Assembly: GCA_021018995.1 (NCBI GenBank)
Contig: CM037587.1
Coordinates: 90,021,251 to 90,085,250, forward strand
Source: Chloranthus sessilifolius
Lineage: Eukaryota > Streptophyta > Magnoliopsida > Chloranthales > Chloranthaceae
Direction of reading: 5' to 3'
DNA: 64,000 nt
Made by a program: the position numbers and the translations under genes. Under the pieces are notes generated by a model. That model had not been told where the DNA came from. It was given only the letters and a program-made list of their open reading frames with translations, and made no database searches. This document shows positions 1 through 11,367 of this stretch, piece by piece (positions within the stretch are counted from its first letter, which is position 1; each line of letters begins with the position of its first letter).

Positions 1-1092
1 CCAGGTCATGAGTGGGATAGTTCTTCTCGTGATCTTTCAACTGACGAGAACCATACGCAAGCACCCATTCCCATTGGTTCAACAAACATCCTAACCCACT
101 GTATGAGGCATCACTAAAGACAACATAACCACCACTACCAGATGGTAATGCTAGAATAGGTGCAGAAGTGAGTCTCTTTTTCAATTCTTGGAAACCTTGT
201 TCACAGGCCTCAGTCCACTCGAACTTAACATTCTTTCAGTGAGCTGCGTGAGTGGTCCAGCAAGTCATGAAAATCCTTCCACAAAGCGTCGATAATAACT
301 TGCAAGACCTAAAAAACTTCGGATCTCGGTTATGGTATGTGGCTGCTTCCACTGTACTACAGCTTCAATCTTTGCAGGATCAATCGTGATACCTGCTTCA
401 GAGATAATATGACCTAGAAAACTGACTTGATTCAATCAGAAGTCGCATTTACTGAATTTAGCATACAACTATGAATCTCTCAATGTTTGCAATGCCAGAC
501 GCAGATGATCTTCATGCTCTGTCATTGTCTTGGAATAAATAAGTATATCGTCGATGAATACCACGATACACAAATCAAGATAAGGTTTGAAGACTCTGTT
601 CATCAAGTCGATAAAAGCAGCTGGTGCATTGGTCAACCCGAAGGGCATGACAAGAAACTCGTAATGACCATAGCGTGTTCGAAAAGCTGGCTTCGAAATA
701 TCTTCAGCTTTCACCTTCATCTGGTGATAACCCGATCGTAGGTCAATTTTTAAAAAGAACCACGCTCCTTGTAACTGATCAAAGAGATCGTCGAATCGAG
801 GAAGCGGATATCTATTCTTGATCGTCAGTTTGTTGAGTTGGCAATAATCAATGCAGAGACGCATTGAACCGTCCTTCTTTTTGACGAATAACATCGGTGC
901 GCCCCACGGAGACACACTCGGTCTGATGAAGCCTTTATCAAGAAGCTCTTGTAATTGCTCCTTGAGCTCTTTCAACTCTGCCGGCGCCATTCTGTATGGT
1001 GCTTTTGATACTGGGTCGGTTCCTGGAGCTAACTCAATTGCGAATTCAACTTCTCTGTCAGGTGATAGTCCTGGCAGCTCATCAGGAAACAC
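1..1092 (-). pseudogene. pol: Gypsy pol fragment: reverse transcriptase and start of RNase H
   Basis: The frame 1092-469 reads as a Ty3/gypsy reverse transcriptase. It has the N-terminal [18 protein letters not shown] block, the primer-grip region with [18 protein letters not shown], and the catalytic box [10 protein letters not shown] near 550-570 with both aspartates present. Below 469 the homology continues in shifted frames: [26 protein letters not shown], then an RNase H start with [13 protein letters not shown] and [15 protein letters not shown]. The part below 469 has at least two frame changes and several stops, so it is a pseudogene. Integrase would follow to the left, outside the window. 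Confidence 0.85.
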
Positions 1093-1146
1093 GTCAGGAT
1101 ATTCACAAGCAATAGGTACATTTGAAAGTGAAATTTCCTTCTTTTT

Positions 1147-1674
1147 CTACTCATCACTTTGTATTAAAGCAATATACCCTTGAGCACCTTCATCAAGCAA
1201 TTGCCGTGCTTGAATTGCAGATATCAACGAAAGATTCGTTGACGGTACGCCATAAAATTTAGCTGATATCTTCTTTTGTGGGCAAAAGGAGACAATCTTC
1301 TTGCGACAATCCACGTTCGTATGGTGAGTAAACAACCAATCCATGCTAAGGATCACATCGTATCCTTGCATCGGTAACAAGATCAAATCAGCTACTGCTT
1401 CATATCCCCAATAATCCTTGATGGAAACGATAATCGACTGGTATACTTTGTCAGTCGTGATAAATTGTCCAGTCGGAAGAGTAACATCGAGAGGTTCTGG
1501 AATACCTCCTAACTTCTTCAACTTTTTAGCAAACTGGGGTGTAACAAACGAGTGTGTAGATCCGGGATCTATCAAGACTCGTGCATCGTAACATAAATAA
1601 GCATCTTTTAGGTATAGTTGTAAAATACCTAAGGTATACAAACTAGTGTTAGCTAGATTACTTATAAATATCAA
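1147..1674 (-). pseudogene. Gypsy aspartic protease domain
   Basis: This open frame lies between gag and RT. The retropepsin active-site segment reads VLIDPGSTHSFVTPQFAKKL near residues 33-52. Asp-Pro-Gly replaces the classical Asp-Ser-Gly, a variant I regard as common in plant Tekay-type elements. A flap-side region and the ILSMDWLFTHHTNVDCRKK segment (the protease end, known as GMDWL in relatives) follow. The protein would be processed from a Gag-Pol polyprotein. Separation from gag and RT by stops at 1675-1693 and 1093-1146 is decay. Confidence 0.8.
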
Positions 1675-1693
1675 TTAATATAATAATATATTA

Positions 1694-3129
1694 CTAGAGG
1701 AATTTAGAATGTAATATTCCTAATTTACGATATGCACCTTCTCTATCTAAAATGTTCATTAATTGAAATTTGTTAATATAAAAATAATGGACAACCATAT
1801 CTTGAATGATATCATGGCTAGTTCTCGCATCTTTTGCAGTAGCAGCATAAGCTCGGCCTTGTACCGTAGGCCGTGCCGATCGTAATACTGGTTTGACCTT
1901 TGTTGTCATTCTGACCATTTCTGGGCATTCTCTGATCTGATGTCCCATCTTGCCACATCGAAAACATGCATCAGAAGCCTTACGACACTCATCGATTTTG
2001 TGTGCCTTCCCACATTTCCCACAAATTTCTTTGGAGGCAACTAATGAAGCCGTATAAGATCCCGTGCGAGATCCTGTCGGTCGTGCATGAGAAAGCCCAG
2101 ATGTACTTCGAGCCGCAGAAAAAGATGGATTCTGAACACGTGGAATCCTTGGTGGTGCGGAGAACATCGATGGATTATAAGGCCTTGCAGATGTGCCTGC
2201 AGCTGGTTGAAAAGCGGTCTATCCTTGGAATCATGGTCGTTTATTAAACCCGCACTATAGGACTGTGGAGCTTTCCTGGCCTTCTGCTTTTCGTCTCTCC
2301 TTTTAAACATGGTATCCACATCGGTTTCCGTAATCAATGCCAATTTCATCATGTGGGCATAGGTCGTCGCCTGAAACAACGAAATGCGCTCTTTGATCAG
2401 AGGTTTCAAACCCCTTTCAAACTCTTGCATCAGCTCGGTGGCTACTAACAGCGGTGCAAAGCGAGAAAGACGTGTGAATTCTGATTCATATTCTCTCACC
2501 GTCATCTGGCCTTGTACCAAAGTTGCAAACTGTACCTCGAGCTTATATCTCTCAGGTGCTGGGAAATATTTTTCATTAAAGACCTCAGTGAATTCTGCCC
2601 ATGTCCATGGTACTCCTTGCATCCTTGTTCTTTCAACAGACTGCCACTATGGCTCTGCCTCACTCTCTAGTTTGTACGCTGCCCAACTTACTTTTTCTTC
2701 CTTGGTACAAGTGACTCTTTGCAGCACTTTCTCGATCTGTGTTAACCACTTCTTAGCCTCCATTGGGTCATGCTGACCGTAGAAACTTGGTGGTCGATGT
2801 CGAATAAAGTCCGTAAAACCCTCGGGACGTCGAACTGCAAGCATGGCCATAGTGTTGACCATGGTCTCCATTAACTGCGGATGGTGTCCCGCATTTTGTT
2901 CAGCACCACGAACACTTCCCATCAGTGGAGTATTTATAACTGGCGGAGTTTGCTCTGGCGGAGTATGCTCTGCAACATTCTCCATTGTCGTTCGACTTTC
3001 AGCCAGATGGACATTTTCACCACTTTCAGAAGCAATGTCATGCTCGTACCCAGCTACTGGAATAGTATTCGGTCTAGTACGATGAGGCAACGGTGGTCTA
3101 CCTCTGCCTCTTCCAAGACATGGAGGCAT
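1694..3129 (-). pseudogene. gag: Gypsy gag: capsid and CCHC nucleocapsid
   Basis: Two consecutive frames make up the gag. 3129-2647 is a proline/arginine-rich N terminus followed by the start of the capsid (FTDFIRHRPPSFYGQHDP, then AKKWLTQIEKVLQ). 2622-2041 continues the capsid with WAEFTEVFNEKYFP, REYESEFTRLSRFAP and FERGLKPLIKERIS. The frame at 2167-1694 holds two zinc knuckles near 1935-2015: CGKCGKAHKIDEC, which is one residue short between the second Cys and the His, and the canonical CFRCGKMGHQIREC. The frame breaks at about 2630 and about 2100 are later damage. The start is taken at 3129 (MPPCLGRGRG), 130 bp inside the PBS. Confidence 0.85.
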
Positions 3130-3258
3130 CGTAACCTATTTCAGATAAAAAGTTAATCAAACATACAACTCGAATTCCTACTTCTATCCTATTAACAGAT
3201 ATAGATAATTTACCATATTTGTATATGTCAGAGTTCAGTCTCCAATGACATAACGCCG

Positions 3259-3274
3259 GAAGCTTTGATACCAC
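3259..3274 (-). other. Primer binding site (iMet type) of the Tekay-like element
   Basis: On the minus strand the sequence reads GTGGTATCAAAGCTTC directly inside the LTR end. It matches the usual plant initiator-methionine PBS (TGGTATCAGAGC) with one change. It lies 3-4 bases from the LTR terminus at 3278, which fixes orientation and the 5' LTR boundary. Confidence 0.8.
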
Positions 3275-3687
3275 TTTTGACAGCCCGACGTTTCCCAGTT
3301 AATCAACTAGGAAAGGTCACGCCATCGGATCACCTGATATGATCCTTTCATCAAGGGGTTCCTTATTTTACATCAAAGTGTTACAAAATGTGAAAGCAAT
3401 GCATTTAAACTCTGACAAATAACAATGATGGCAAAATAACTGCTAAATAGAACTAAAATATGCGATAAACAGAAGTCACGTATCTGATGTATAGCTTTTC
3501 ACCGATGACGATCACCCATCATCAAAACAGTGAAAAGAAACCTATACATCCTAAGAACATCCCATCAAAAATCTAAAACCAACATATATCATTTATACAG
3601 ACCAATCTTTTTCCTTTTTCTCTCTCTCTCTATCCCAATGCCCCATAACCCAAGCTACAAACGTAACTACGGGAAGAACTCCTCTGG

Positions 3688-3736
3688 GATGTCGTCTTCC
3701 TCGTCGTCGTCGTCTTCCTCCTCCTCTAGCACGTAT
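3688..3736 (+). repeat. TCG/TCC trinucleotide-rich stretch
   Basis: This is an imperfect microsatellite of TCG, TCC and TCT triplets inside the LTR. It gives a poly-serine open frame on the plus strand (3530-3820), which I regard as an artefact of composition. Confidence 0.8.
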
Positions 3737-3989
3737 GTAGGGTCAGCTGCATGCTCAGGGTCAGGGTCTGCAGCTAAGACAATTAAGTCGAGGAATGAGC
3801 TATCATCCAAAGCTCAGTAGAGAATATTGCATTGTTATTTTACATTGACAGTCTATCACTTTTTCATAGAGGAGCATTAAATAACATATGATTAACATGA
3901 TGAAATGCTGACATTATCCATGGTATAACAAGTGTGAGAAGCAAACTGAATGGAAAATACATGCTGGGGAAAGCAGGAAATCAACAAGG

Positions 3990-4118
3990 TCAAGCTCCCG
4001 AGTTAGCGGGATCACTTATCAAGCTCTCGAGTTAGCGGGATCACTTGGACTAGAATACTTCAAGCTCCCGAGTTAGCGGGATCACTTGTCAAGCTCCCGA
4101 GTTAGCGGGATCACTTGA
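3990..4118. repeat. Four copies of a 28-bp dyad repeat (CCCG-AGTTAG-CGGG core)
   Basis: Four copies of a unit reading TCAAGCTCCCGAGTTAGCGG plus GATCACTT occur at about 3990, 4018, 4060 and 4089. Each contains the inverted arms TCCCG and CGGGA around an AGTTAG loop. Copy 2 has CTCG for CCCG, a C-to-T change. Copies 2 and 3 are separated by 13 bases. Confidence 0.9.
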
Positions 4119-4835
4119 TTTACACTGGAGCAATATAATATCAAGAACATTGAATTTAACAGAGTCTGAGTACTGAATGACCAAGAAATGCATTTGCATA
4201 TATGATTTATGATGCAATGTACACTAAAATAATGCATTAATTTACAAAGCTGATTTATGCTCATAAACTAGTAAAAGACTTTCTTTTTGATTTCTTCAAT
4301 GTGCACTATATACTATCGATACTCATATTAACATTAGCTTAATGGCCAATCAAGATCATTTATATGATAACAAATCAGGTTCATCAATTAAAACTCAAAC
4401 TTCCTCTTACTATGCTAAGATGTTATTTATATATATCAACATCAAAATTGTTTTATCAGATCAAATCAAAATAAACAAATCAGATTTCATTCTATATTTC
4501 TCCAGTTCTATGAAACTAAGCGACATTTTTGTACAATGATAAAATATCAATATTTATTCCCTACCTGTGTGCGTCAAATTTTATGTGTACTATCGTTGTT
4601 GATGCTCGCTCAGGCATCCGGAGACCTTATGCGACATTCATTTCTTCACAATAGTTTAAGTGCTCCATGTGGCACCAAATCTAAGAAAATAAATTTATTT
4701 TGTATTTTCAAACAATACTAACAGTATCAATATGGCTTACAGTGTCTCAAGACCCATTTAAACAAACATTTGAACCCATCACAGATCCAGTGTCCGAAAT
4801 GCACCAGCACAACCCAAAACTCAGTGTTGGGAAAG

Positions 4836-4945
4836 GTTGCCACGGCAACACACAGTGCTTGCCGCGCCAACCCTTTGTGGTTGCCGTGGCAAGCCACTCA
4901 GCAGAGTGTCTTGCCACGGCAACCCCTTGAGGTTGCCGCGGCAAG
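4836..4945. repeat. Cluster of TTGCC-nn-GGCAA dyads
   Basis: Near-palindromic 14-mers occur at 4836-4849 (GTTGCCACGGCAAC), 4858-4872, 4880-4893 (GTTGCCGTGGCAAG), 4910-4924 and 4932-4945 (GTTGCCGCGGCAAG). The loop bases vary (AC, GT, GC) while the arms hold, except in the second copy, where one arm is disturbed. Confidence 0.85.
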
Positions 4946-5146
4946 CCTGGCTTGCTGGGCTTCAGGTGGTCTTCTTCTTGGACTTTTAATCTGCTGTGCT
5001 CCCCCTCTTTTTGCTTATATATATTTTATTATATATAGGTATATACTTGTATAAATGCAATAGCTTTTCTATATATTTATTTATCTTCATATATATATCT
5101 ATACATATATATTTATACTAGCTTTGTATGAATCTGTAGCAAGTTG

Positions 5147-5174
5147 CTATATATATATATATATATATATATAT
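5147..5174. repeat. (AT)n microsatellite
   Basis: About 14 uninterrupted AT dinucleotides within the non-coding LTR-like region. Confidence 0.95.
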
Positions 5175-5512
5175 CTGTTTTTCCTATTTACAGATTTACA
5201 GATCTTCAATGAAGATCCAGAGTGCAACGATCTGCACTCTACTTCATTTCATATTTAGGCTAATTTCTGAGCTGAAATTCTTTATGATCACCTCTTTTGT
5301 ATAAAGACAAACAATTAACTAACCTTTTGGAGAAGTTGTGTTAACACTCGACCATAGATGCCGTTTTTGCCGAGTTGAGAGTGATTATATTGTTACAACG
5401 AAATGCTACTGTGGAATTCACGTAAGTTAGCCTCAATCTAGTGAATGCAAGAGGAACAATTGAATTTGCGGAATTCTGAAATGCAAGATGGTTGCATATG
5501 GTATTAGAGGTA

Positions 5513-6335
5513 ATCAGGACTGAACAGGGATCACTGTATGTGATCCATGGTCTTTAGCTTTGCAGACCCTAGGTGTAGGATTCTCTTGCTATGAAACGTA
5601 AAGGAGGAAGATGCCGGCTCTATTTAGATAGTTTATAAGGGATTGATGCACTTTGCGAGCATGAACCCGTAAGGTGACTCATGTGAGTCGTGTTACAATT
5701 TTCTCATGCAACTAGCTTATAAGCTACATGAAGATAACCTCCCATGTGGGTCACCATATATATATGTAGCTTGTTACAGAAAAAACAAAACTAGCTACAT
5801 CTTAAGCTTGAATCTTGGCTATAATTCCATGCAAATACTCACACGTTTTGGGTCTGTATAGGCAAATAAAACTAATCGATTTTGGCTTCAGCTTAAAGTG
5901 TAGATACTACTGATTAGGTATAAGAACCTGATTATTTATTAAATTTGTATTATTATAATATGGTTGTATCTAGTTTGAAGCCCAATGTCAAATGTCTTAC
6001 TTTGTGCACAGATTTATCGGTTAGTTTAGTGAGGTCCTTACACGTGAGTGACCTGACCAAACTCTTACCACTACAGTGTTAATTCTGGGGATCGTTACAC
6101 ATTTCATGTTCAAATGAAGTTCAAAAGGGCTTTAATTTCAAATCAATGTTCAGAAAAAATTCTGAAATTTCATATGATTTTAGTTTTCTATTCATTTCTC
6201 ACATCTTAAATGCTATGCTCAGTTCATCAATGACTTAAATTGTAACTTAAGTAACTTCAACGCAGTTATAGCATTATTGAGCCAAATTTATCGTTGAAAA
6301 TCCCCCGAATTATCATCTTTCAATAATCACTTACA
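5513..6335. other. Non-coding, unclassified
   Basis: AT-rich sequence between the Copia-like PBS and the next dyad array. It may contain the remainder of the Copia-like insertion. No coding frame or terminal repeat was recognised, and the join back into Tekay LTR sequence could not be located. Confidence 0.6.
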
Positions 6336-6342
6336 AGTGTAC

Positions 6343-6456
6343 GGTATAAACCGTCGTACCAATCCTGGGTGGATAGTATAAACCGTCATACCAATCCTTA
6401 TTGTATGGTATAGACTACTATACCGGTACATATTATATGGTATAAACCGCCATACC
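6343..6456. repeat. Four copies of the GGTATA...TATACC dyad array
   Basis: Copies lie at 6343-6360, 6375-6392, 6407-6424 and 6439-6456, spaced 32 bp. The consensus is GGTATAAACCGTCATACC with inverted GGTAT/ATACC arms. Copy 3 reads GGTATAGACTACTATACC, where both arms have changed together to a 7-bp inverted repeat. Confidence 0.9.
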
Positions 6457-6949
6457 GGTCCATAGTGTGAGGGATTCATTCACATAACCTTAAATCATCA
6501 TGCAATGCTAACATACGATGCTTAAGTCATAGTTATAACACATAACTAGATTCAGAGTTCAATGGTTCCATATTCAAAGATCCAAATATTCATAATCGAT
6601 GTTTAGATGCAAAAGTTTATAGTTCAAGCTGCTAATGTTCCTGATTGCATTCAATGATCATATTCGGAGTTATATTTTTAATAAAACATACATTCAATTT
6701 CAAATTCAAATTTACGTTAATCACATCATGGAGTCTATGAATCAAAATCAACGAAAATTGTGCATTGTGTTTTCCCTATCTTAGGCTCGGTGCCGTTCAA
6801 AATGACACGATGGTTCTTTTCGATGGTCTCCCATTCTAGACCTAGATCACATTAAGATTACACACTACGTGTCAATGATAGAGAAATCGATGGTTTAAAA
6901 CATTCCCCAACTTTTCCAAAAGAAAAACGAGAAAGACCCATCAACAGAG

Positions 6950-7045
6950 AAAATCGCTCGAGCGATTTTCCAAAGGGTGAAAATCCGCTCGAGCGGTTTC
7001 TCCAGATTCCACATGGCACACTAAAATTCGCTCGAGCAAATTTTT
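6950..7045. repeat. Three CGCTCGAGCG palindromes
   Basis: A perfect 20-bp palindrome AAAATCGCTCGAGCGATTTT lies at 6950-6969. The second copy at 6980-6999 changes TCGC/GCGA to CCGC/GCGG, so both arms changed. A third, imperfect copy lies at 7023-7045. A weak half-copy follows near 7075-7090. Confidence 0.9.
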
Positions 7046-7560
7046 CCAAAGGATTTTTGCTTGAAAAATTAGCTTTGAGCGATTTTTCCTCTCTGCTTCA
7101 GAAACTAACTTGCTCAAGTGATTTTCCCACTAGCAGTTTCTCCAGATTCAGAAACTTTCGGGTTTCTTCTTCCCAAAATCTGACATTTGCAAAATCAATT
7201 CAAATCATCCTAATTCACACATTAAATCTAATGTTCGGAAAACAATTTGTATATTAACGTTAAGATGCTCACCTCTCTAGATCTCGCACACGATGCTCGC
7301 GATAACCATTATCGACAAGGGGTTTCGGTGTCAAATTTATGGATTCTCACGGTGATCAAACTCAAAACGAAGCACAACACCAACACATGCACACCTTGCG
7401 TACGACAGTTGATTCGAGCTCATTCGAAGTTATGCCCTCACTCGTTCCCCGATCTAAATGATATCTCACTTAGAAAATCTCTCGCGGTGGCATCAAAATG
7501 AAGATGGAGTTCTTGCGATGAAGACAACATGTTCTTTGCGAAGAAGATTAAGCTCGCGGA

Positions 7561-7565
7561 GCGAT
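7561..7565. repeat. Target site duplication GCGAT, left copy
   Basis: GCGAT at 7561-7565 is repeated exactly at 17800-17804, immediately outside the two Athila LTR ends. Five bp is the normal gypsy duplication size. Confidence 0.9.
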
Positions 7566-9044
7566 TGATCAGTCAAATAATTTACCATTTTATCACCTTA
7601 ACTTAGTGATGCTAGGACTTAGTTTGCTACTAACAAGTTCACGATGTGTAAATATTAAGGAAAAATAGTAAAAGAGAGACAAAGTGCTAATATTCATCAA
7701 ATTAAACTCAAAGAACAGTAAAAAGATGATTTACCATAAGAAGACGATTCACTATACGTTGAAAGCTAAAAAATCGTAAAAGATGATTGAGCGTTGATGA
7801 AGTAAACAAATAAAAAAATCATAATTTATAATTCTCTAGAAGCGGAAGCAACACAAGAAGAAAAAGTGAGCAATCGTAAGAAAAATCGTAATTGAAGAAT
7901 CATCATAATAGGAGAAGCTAGAAAATCGTGATTTATAATTTTCTAAAAAAGTGAGGAAAACAGACAATTGTAATTTACGATTGTGCAAAAGAAAAGCTTC
8001 CCTACTACTAAACAGCTACTACTGATCATGTAAAAACTACCACCAACATGCATAGAATTAGAAGTTTGGTAGATTACGGATCTGAGAAGATTGATGAAGA
8101 TAAACTCTGAAGATCTCTACTGCTATTATCAAGGAAATAAAGCCAAAGCACATCTACAATTTGAAAGCAAGGAGAATAAAATTAGGAATTAGAGTTATAT
8201 TAGGATACTTTTATTTTAGTATTTTCTTTTATTAGAATTAGAACTCTGTAAATCGGCTCCTTATGAACTTTAAATAAGAGGACCCAGTATAGGAATAAAC
8301 CATCGAAGAAATTCTCAGCATTAATTGACGACTGAGGTTGGTTTTCTTTCGATCATTAGAGTAGATTTTTATTAGTTTGTAGATTAGATATCAAAGGTTT
8401 CTCAAGAGAAATTGGCGACTGCTATTGGGTGTTCAAGATTAGCGTAGATATCCTAGTTTCTAAGAAGCAATTAACAACTGCAGCTAAGGGGTGAAAGATA
8501 TATTTACTTTACTTTCTAGTTTAGATTTTATTTATTTTATTTATATGCTTTGTAAACATCTTCAAATTTTGATTTGAATTAATGACTCAGGTTGAAGTTT
8601 GCAGATTAATGTAATGATTTTTACTTTTTCATCTTCAATTTTCTTGAATTTGATTGACGCCCAGATTTTAGGAGATTGTTGATTAGATTAAATCTATGTT
8701 GAAGAATTCTAGGATTTGATTGATGACCAAATTTTGGAAGGTTGAAATACGGTGTAATGGTACTGTTTATTTTTATAAATATCCGATGACTGAAGATTGG
8801 GATTGACGACCTTAATCTGAAGGAGGATTATGATTTATTTTATGCACTTTAGATTAAGAACCCACTCTTTATTCATATTTCTCCAGTAGTTTAGAACCTT
8901 AAAAGATAAATATAAACTTTAAAATAGAAATATAAATAAGATAATATCTTCTTCATGGGAACGATCCTATACTACCTCTACAATTTCCATTATGCGCTTG
9001 CAATAGTTTAAGACTTAATTAGATACACACACAAGTAGCGATCA
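7566..9044 (+). repeat. Athila-like 5' LTR
   Basis: Starts TGATCAGTCAAATAATTTACC and ends GTAGCGATCA. The same sequence with scattered differences returns at 15713. A TATA-like TTTAAATAAGAGG lies near 8267-8279, followed by the probable R/U5. Inverted ATCGTAA/TTACGAT words recur, for example CAATTGTAATTTACGATTG at 7965-7983. Length 1479 bp. Confidence 0.85.
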
Positions 9045-9050
9045 AGTTTT

Positions 9051-9068
9051 TGGCGTCGTTGTTGGGGA
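9051..9068 (+). other. Primer binding site, tRNA-Asp type
   Basis: TGGCGTCGTTGTTGGGGA follows the LTR after six bases. The established Athila PBS is complementary to tRNA-Asp (TGGCGCCGTTGCCGGGGA). The three differences seen here are all C-to-T. Confidence 0.85.
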
Positions 9069-9392
9069 GGCGATTTATCATTTTATTTATATTTCCATTT
9101 TTAAAATAAATATTTATCTTTCTCCTTTTATATTTCTTTGAATTTTTTTTACATTCGTTGATCACTTCTTAATCTTTCACAGGTTTATTCAGAGCGACGA
9201 CTTAGAGTCTCAACTTCTCGTGATCAATAAAGCTCGGGGCTTAGATTTGTTCTCTCTCCCTGCCTTCTAAAATAAAAATTGATGAAATTAAAAATATTAA
9301 AAAATAGAGTGTTCTTTTCTTCATCACACCCGATCTCGAAGTCTAGACCTCTTCGAGTGTGATCCAGAAATTGAAAGGACAAATCCTCAATA
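9069..9392 (+). other. Athila leader, non-coding
   Basis: The 5' untranslated leader between the PBS and the gag start. It is AT-rich, and no other signal was recognised. Confidence 0.6.
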
Positions 9393-10710
9393 ATGGCTGA
9401 TGATTTGTCCATCCGAGAACATTTCAGTCCCATAGCCTTGGCCGAGCCCTCTTGTATAGTTCTATCAGAGGTGCCTGCAGGTCAAAATTATGAAATCAAA
9501 CTCCATATACTTCAATTCATACCGACCTTTCATGGGCTTGATCGAGAAGATCCCTACCAGCATCTAAGGGACTTTATAGAACTTTGCACGGTATTGCAAA
9601 TATCGAATATCAACAAAGAGGCCGTAAAACTACATCTATTTCCTTTATCTCTCAAGGACAGGGCGAAGGCATGGTTAATTTCATTATTTGTAAGAAGTAT
9701 TACCAATTGGTAAAACTAACCAAATTTTCTAGGCAATTCAAGACTTCAGGCAAAAGCAAAGAGAATTATTTCACGAGAGTTGGGAACGAATGAAGGATCT
9801 GTTACAGAGGTGTCCTCATCATGAGGTCCCAAATTGGTCGATAGCGCAAAGTTTCTATCAAGGATTAACTGAGACCAACCAGTCTACAGTCGGTGCCATA
9901 AGTGGAGGAGCCTTTATGGCTTAGAGCGGATAGCAGTCCTGAAATTTATTCGAAAAACTGGCCAACAATTCAAATCAGAAACAAGCTCTGCTTAGATCTG
10001 ATTCTGATGTTACTCGCCACACCCCGCTCGCAAGGGGTGGACTTTACGATATCCCCAAAGAAAAAGTAAAGGAGGAGGACATGAGTGCGAAAATTTTAAC
10101 TCTGGAATAGCAAATTGTGACATTAATGACAGCTAAATCTAGCACTCCAGACAACTCTATAGTAGGCTACTCTAATAGTCAGACTCACAATTTTGAAAAC
10201 CCAGCTGCGCCACCAAACCAGGAGGTAATGGAAAATGAACAAGTAATGGCTTCTCAGAGAGGAGATTATGGGAACACCTATAACCCCTCATAGAGGAATC
10301 ATCCTGGATTTAATTATGGTTCCACAGGAGGAGCGCAGCTAGCACCAACAGCTGTGCAGTCTAGATTTCCCCAGACTAAAATTTTCCAACAAAAACCTCA
10401 ATTATCGGCCGTGCAACCCCAATATGGACCACAGAGCAATGCACCTGATGCCACGATTGTTTAGATCCTTCGAGATTTATAGCAACAGTCGCATTAGCAT
10501 TCAAAAGACTTACACCAACTTGCTCAGTTCTCCCAAGTACTCAATTCACACACACACAGTCCATAACAAAGTTGGAAAGCTAGATAGGCCAGCTAGCTTC
10601 TCAAGTGGAAAGGAGAGAAAGTGGTCAATTGCCTACAAAGCCAGTAAATAATCCAAGAGGAGAAGCATTCCAGGGGGAGACATTAGCTTTCCAAAGCCTA
10701 ATTTAAAGAC
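9393..10710 (+). pseudogene. gag: Athila-type gag
   Basis: The first frame (9393-9713) reads an Athila-like capsid: IQ-type motif LQFIPTFHGLDREDPYQHLR, then FIELCTVLQ and LFPLSLKDRAKAWL. After a frame change near 9700 the homology continues with FKTSGKSKENYF, ERMKDLLQRCPHHEVPNWS, FYQGLTE and AISGGAFM. A Gln/Pro/Asn-rich tail follows to about 10710 with many stops. I see no CCHC zinc knuckle in it. The start ATG at 9393 lies 324 bp after the PBS. The product would be the structural capsid protein; this copy is broken. Confidence 0.75.
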
Positions 10711-11260
10711 CTCGTGGATCATCGAGCTACCGGCTCATCTGTAGCACTTTTTGTAAAATATGTACAATTAATTATTTTTTCCTTTTATGTTTAGGTACCA
10801 CATTACAAACAGAATCACCTAGAAACGAGAAATCATAATGTGAGCCTACTATATATTTTTAGACAATCGTATGGATTTACGATTGCCCATCATTAGGCCA
10901 AAATCCATCAGTCAAAATGTAGCGATTACGATTTGACTTATACGAGGGTTCGTATTTCCTTCTTGAAAAGCTAGCGTTTAACCGACAACCCTAGGTTAAT
11001 AAGTTGTGATGACCGGTTCAACTGGTCAACACTGAGATAGGGCCTACAAATTCGAAGAAAGAGTATAATTGACCACATTTCTCGAACCCTCCAACCTTAC
11101 AGTTTTCTCTTTCTACCTTCCCTCCCTTTTTCGAAAGCCCAATCCAACCATTTTAAACCATCTTACTCTTCCTGACCTTCCCTGTAACTTCTGATTCATT
11201 TCAGAAGCTCTACATATCTCCTACACGCATATTCAAAAGGTAGGGTTTGGTAAGAACAAG
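10711..11260 (+). other. Spacer between Athila gag and ORF2
   Basis: The spacer has no coding signal. It contains inverted words ATCGTA/TACGAT near 10863-10942 like those in the LTR. From about 11090 it has a pyrimidine-rich character like a 5' untranslated exon, ending at a possible splice donor ACAAG|GTAATA at 11260/11261. Confidence 0.5.
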
Positions 11261-11367
11261 GTAATAATCTTCTATCAGATGGATTTCTATAAATATTTTT
11301 ATTGATATATGCAAGATCCATTGAACCAAGCACTATTCTTTTATATCTTGCTGAAAAAATTTGCAGA

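Larger units (their letters stand above)
4825..5496 (+). repeat. Possible Copia-type 5' LTR nested in the Tekay LTR
   Basis: The segment starts TGTTGGGAAAGG at 4825 and ends GGTTGCA at 5496. Just beyond it is ATGGTATTAGAGGTAATCAGG, which resembles an initiator-Met PBS with one or two mutations (5498-5512). A TATA-rich segment at about 5017-5040 could be its promoter. Five short near-palindromes of GTTGCCACGGCAAC type fill 4836-4945. No second LTR copy and no Copia coding region follow, so this would be a truncated element. The boundaries come from terminal motifs only. Confidence 0.4.
3278..7565 (-). repeat. Tekay-like 5' LTR, proximal part
   Basis: This LTR part runs from TGACAGCCCGACG at 3278 to the Athila insertion at 7566 and resumes at 17805. 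Without the Athila it is about 4.6 kb, long for an LTR, so other insertions are likely inside it (see the Copia-like LTR at 4825). It is non-coding and carries three arrays of dyad-symmetric repeats (3990-4118, 6343-6456, 6950-7045). Short open frames here lack codon-like character and I do not call them. Confidence 0.7.

Noticed and set aside
487-741. Plus-strand open frame opposite the RT
   Set aside because: Shadow of the strongly conserved minus-strand reverse transcriptase.
3990-4118. CRISPR-like spaced repeats
   Set aside because: Plant LTR context, only four units, no consistent unique spacers, no cas genes.
4342-4721. Small plus-strand frames in the Tekay LTR
   Set aside because: AT-rich, short, without domain similarity or supporting signals.
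4747-5054. Overlapping frames on both strands over the TTGCC-GGCAA dyads
   Set aside because: A palindromic array gives open frames on both strands; no codon bias or homology.
9051-9068. tRNA gene candidate
   Set aside because: Only the tRNA-complementary primer site is present; no cloverleaf. The same holds at 3259-3274 and 24213.
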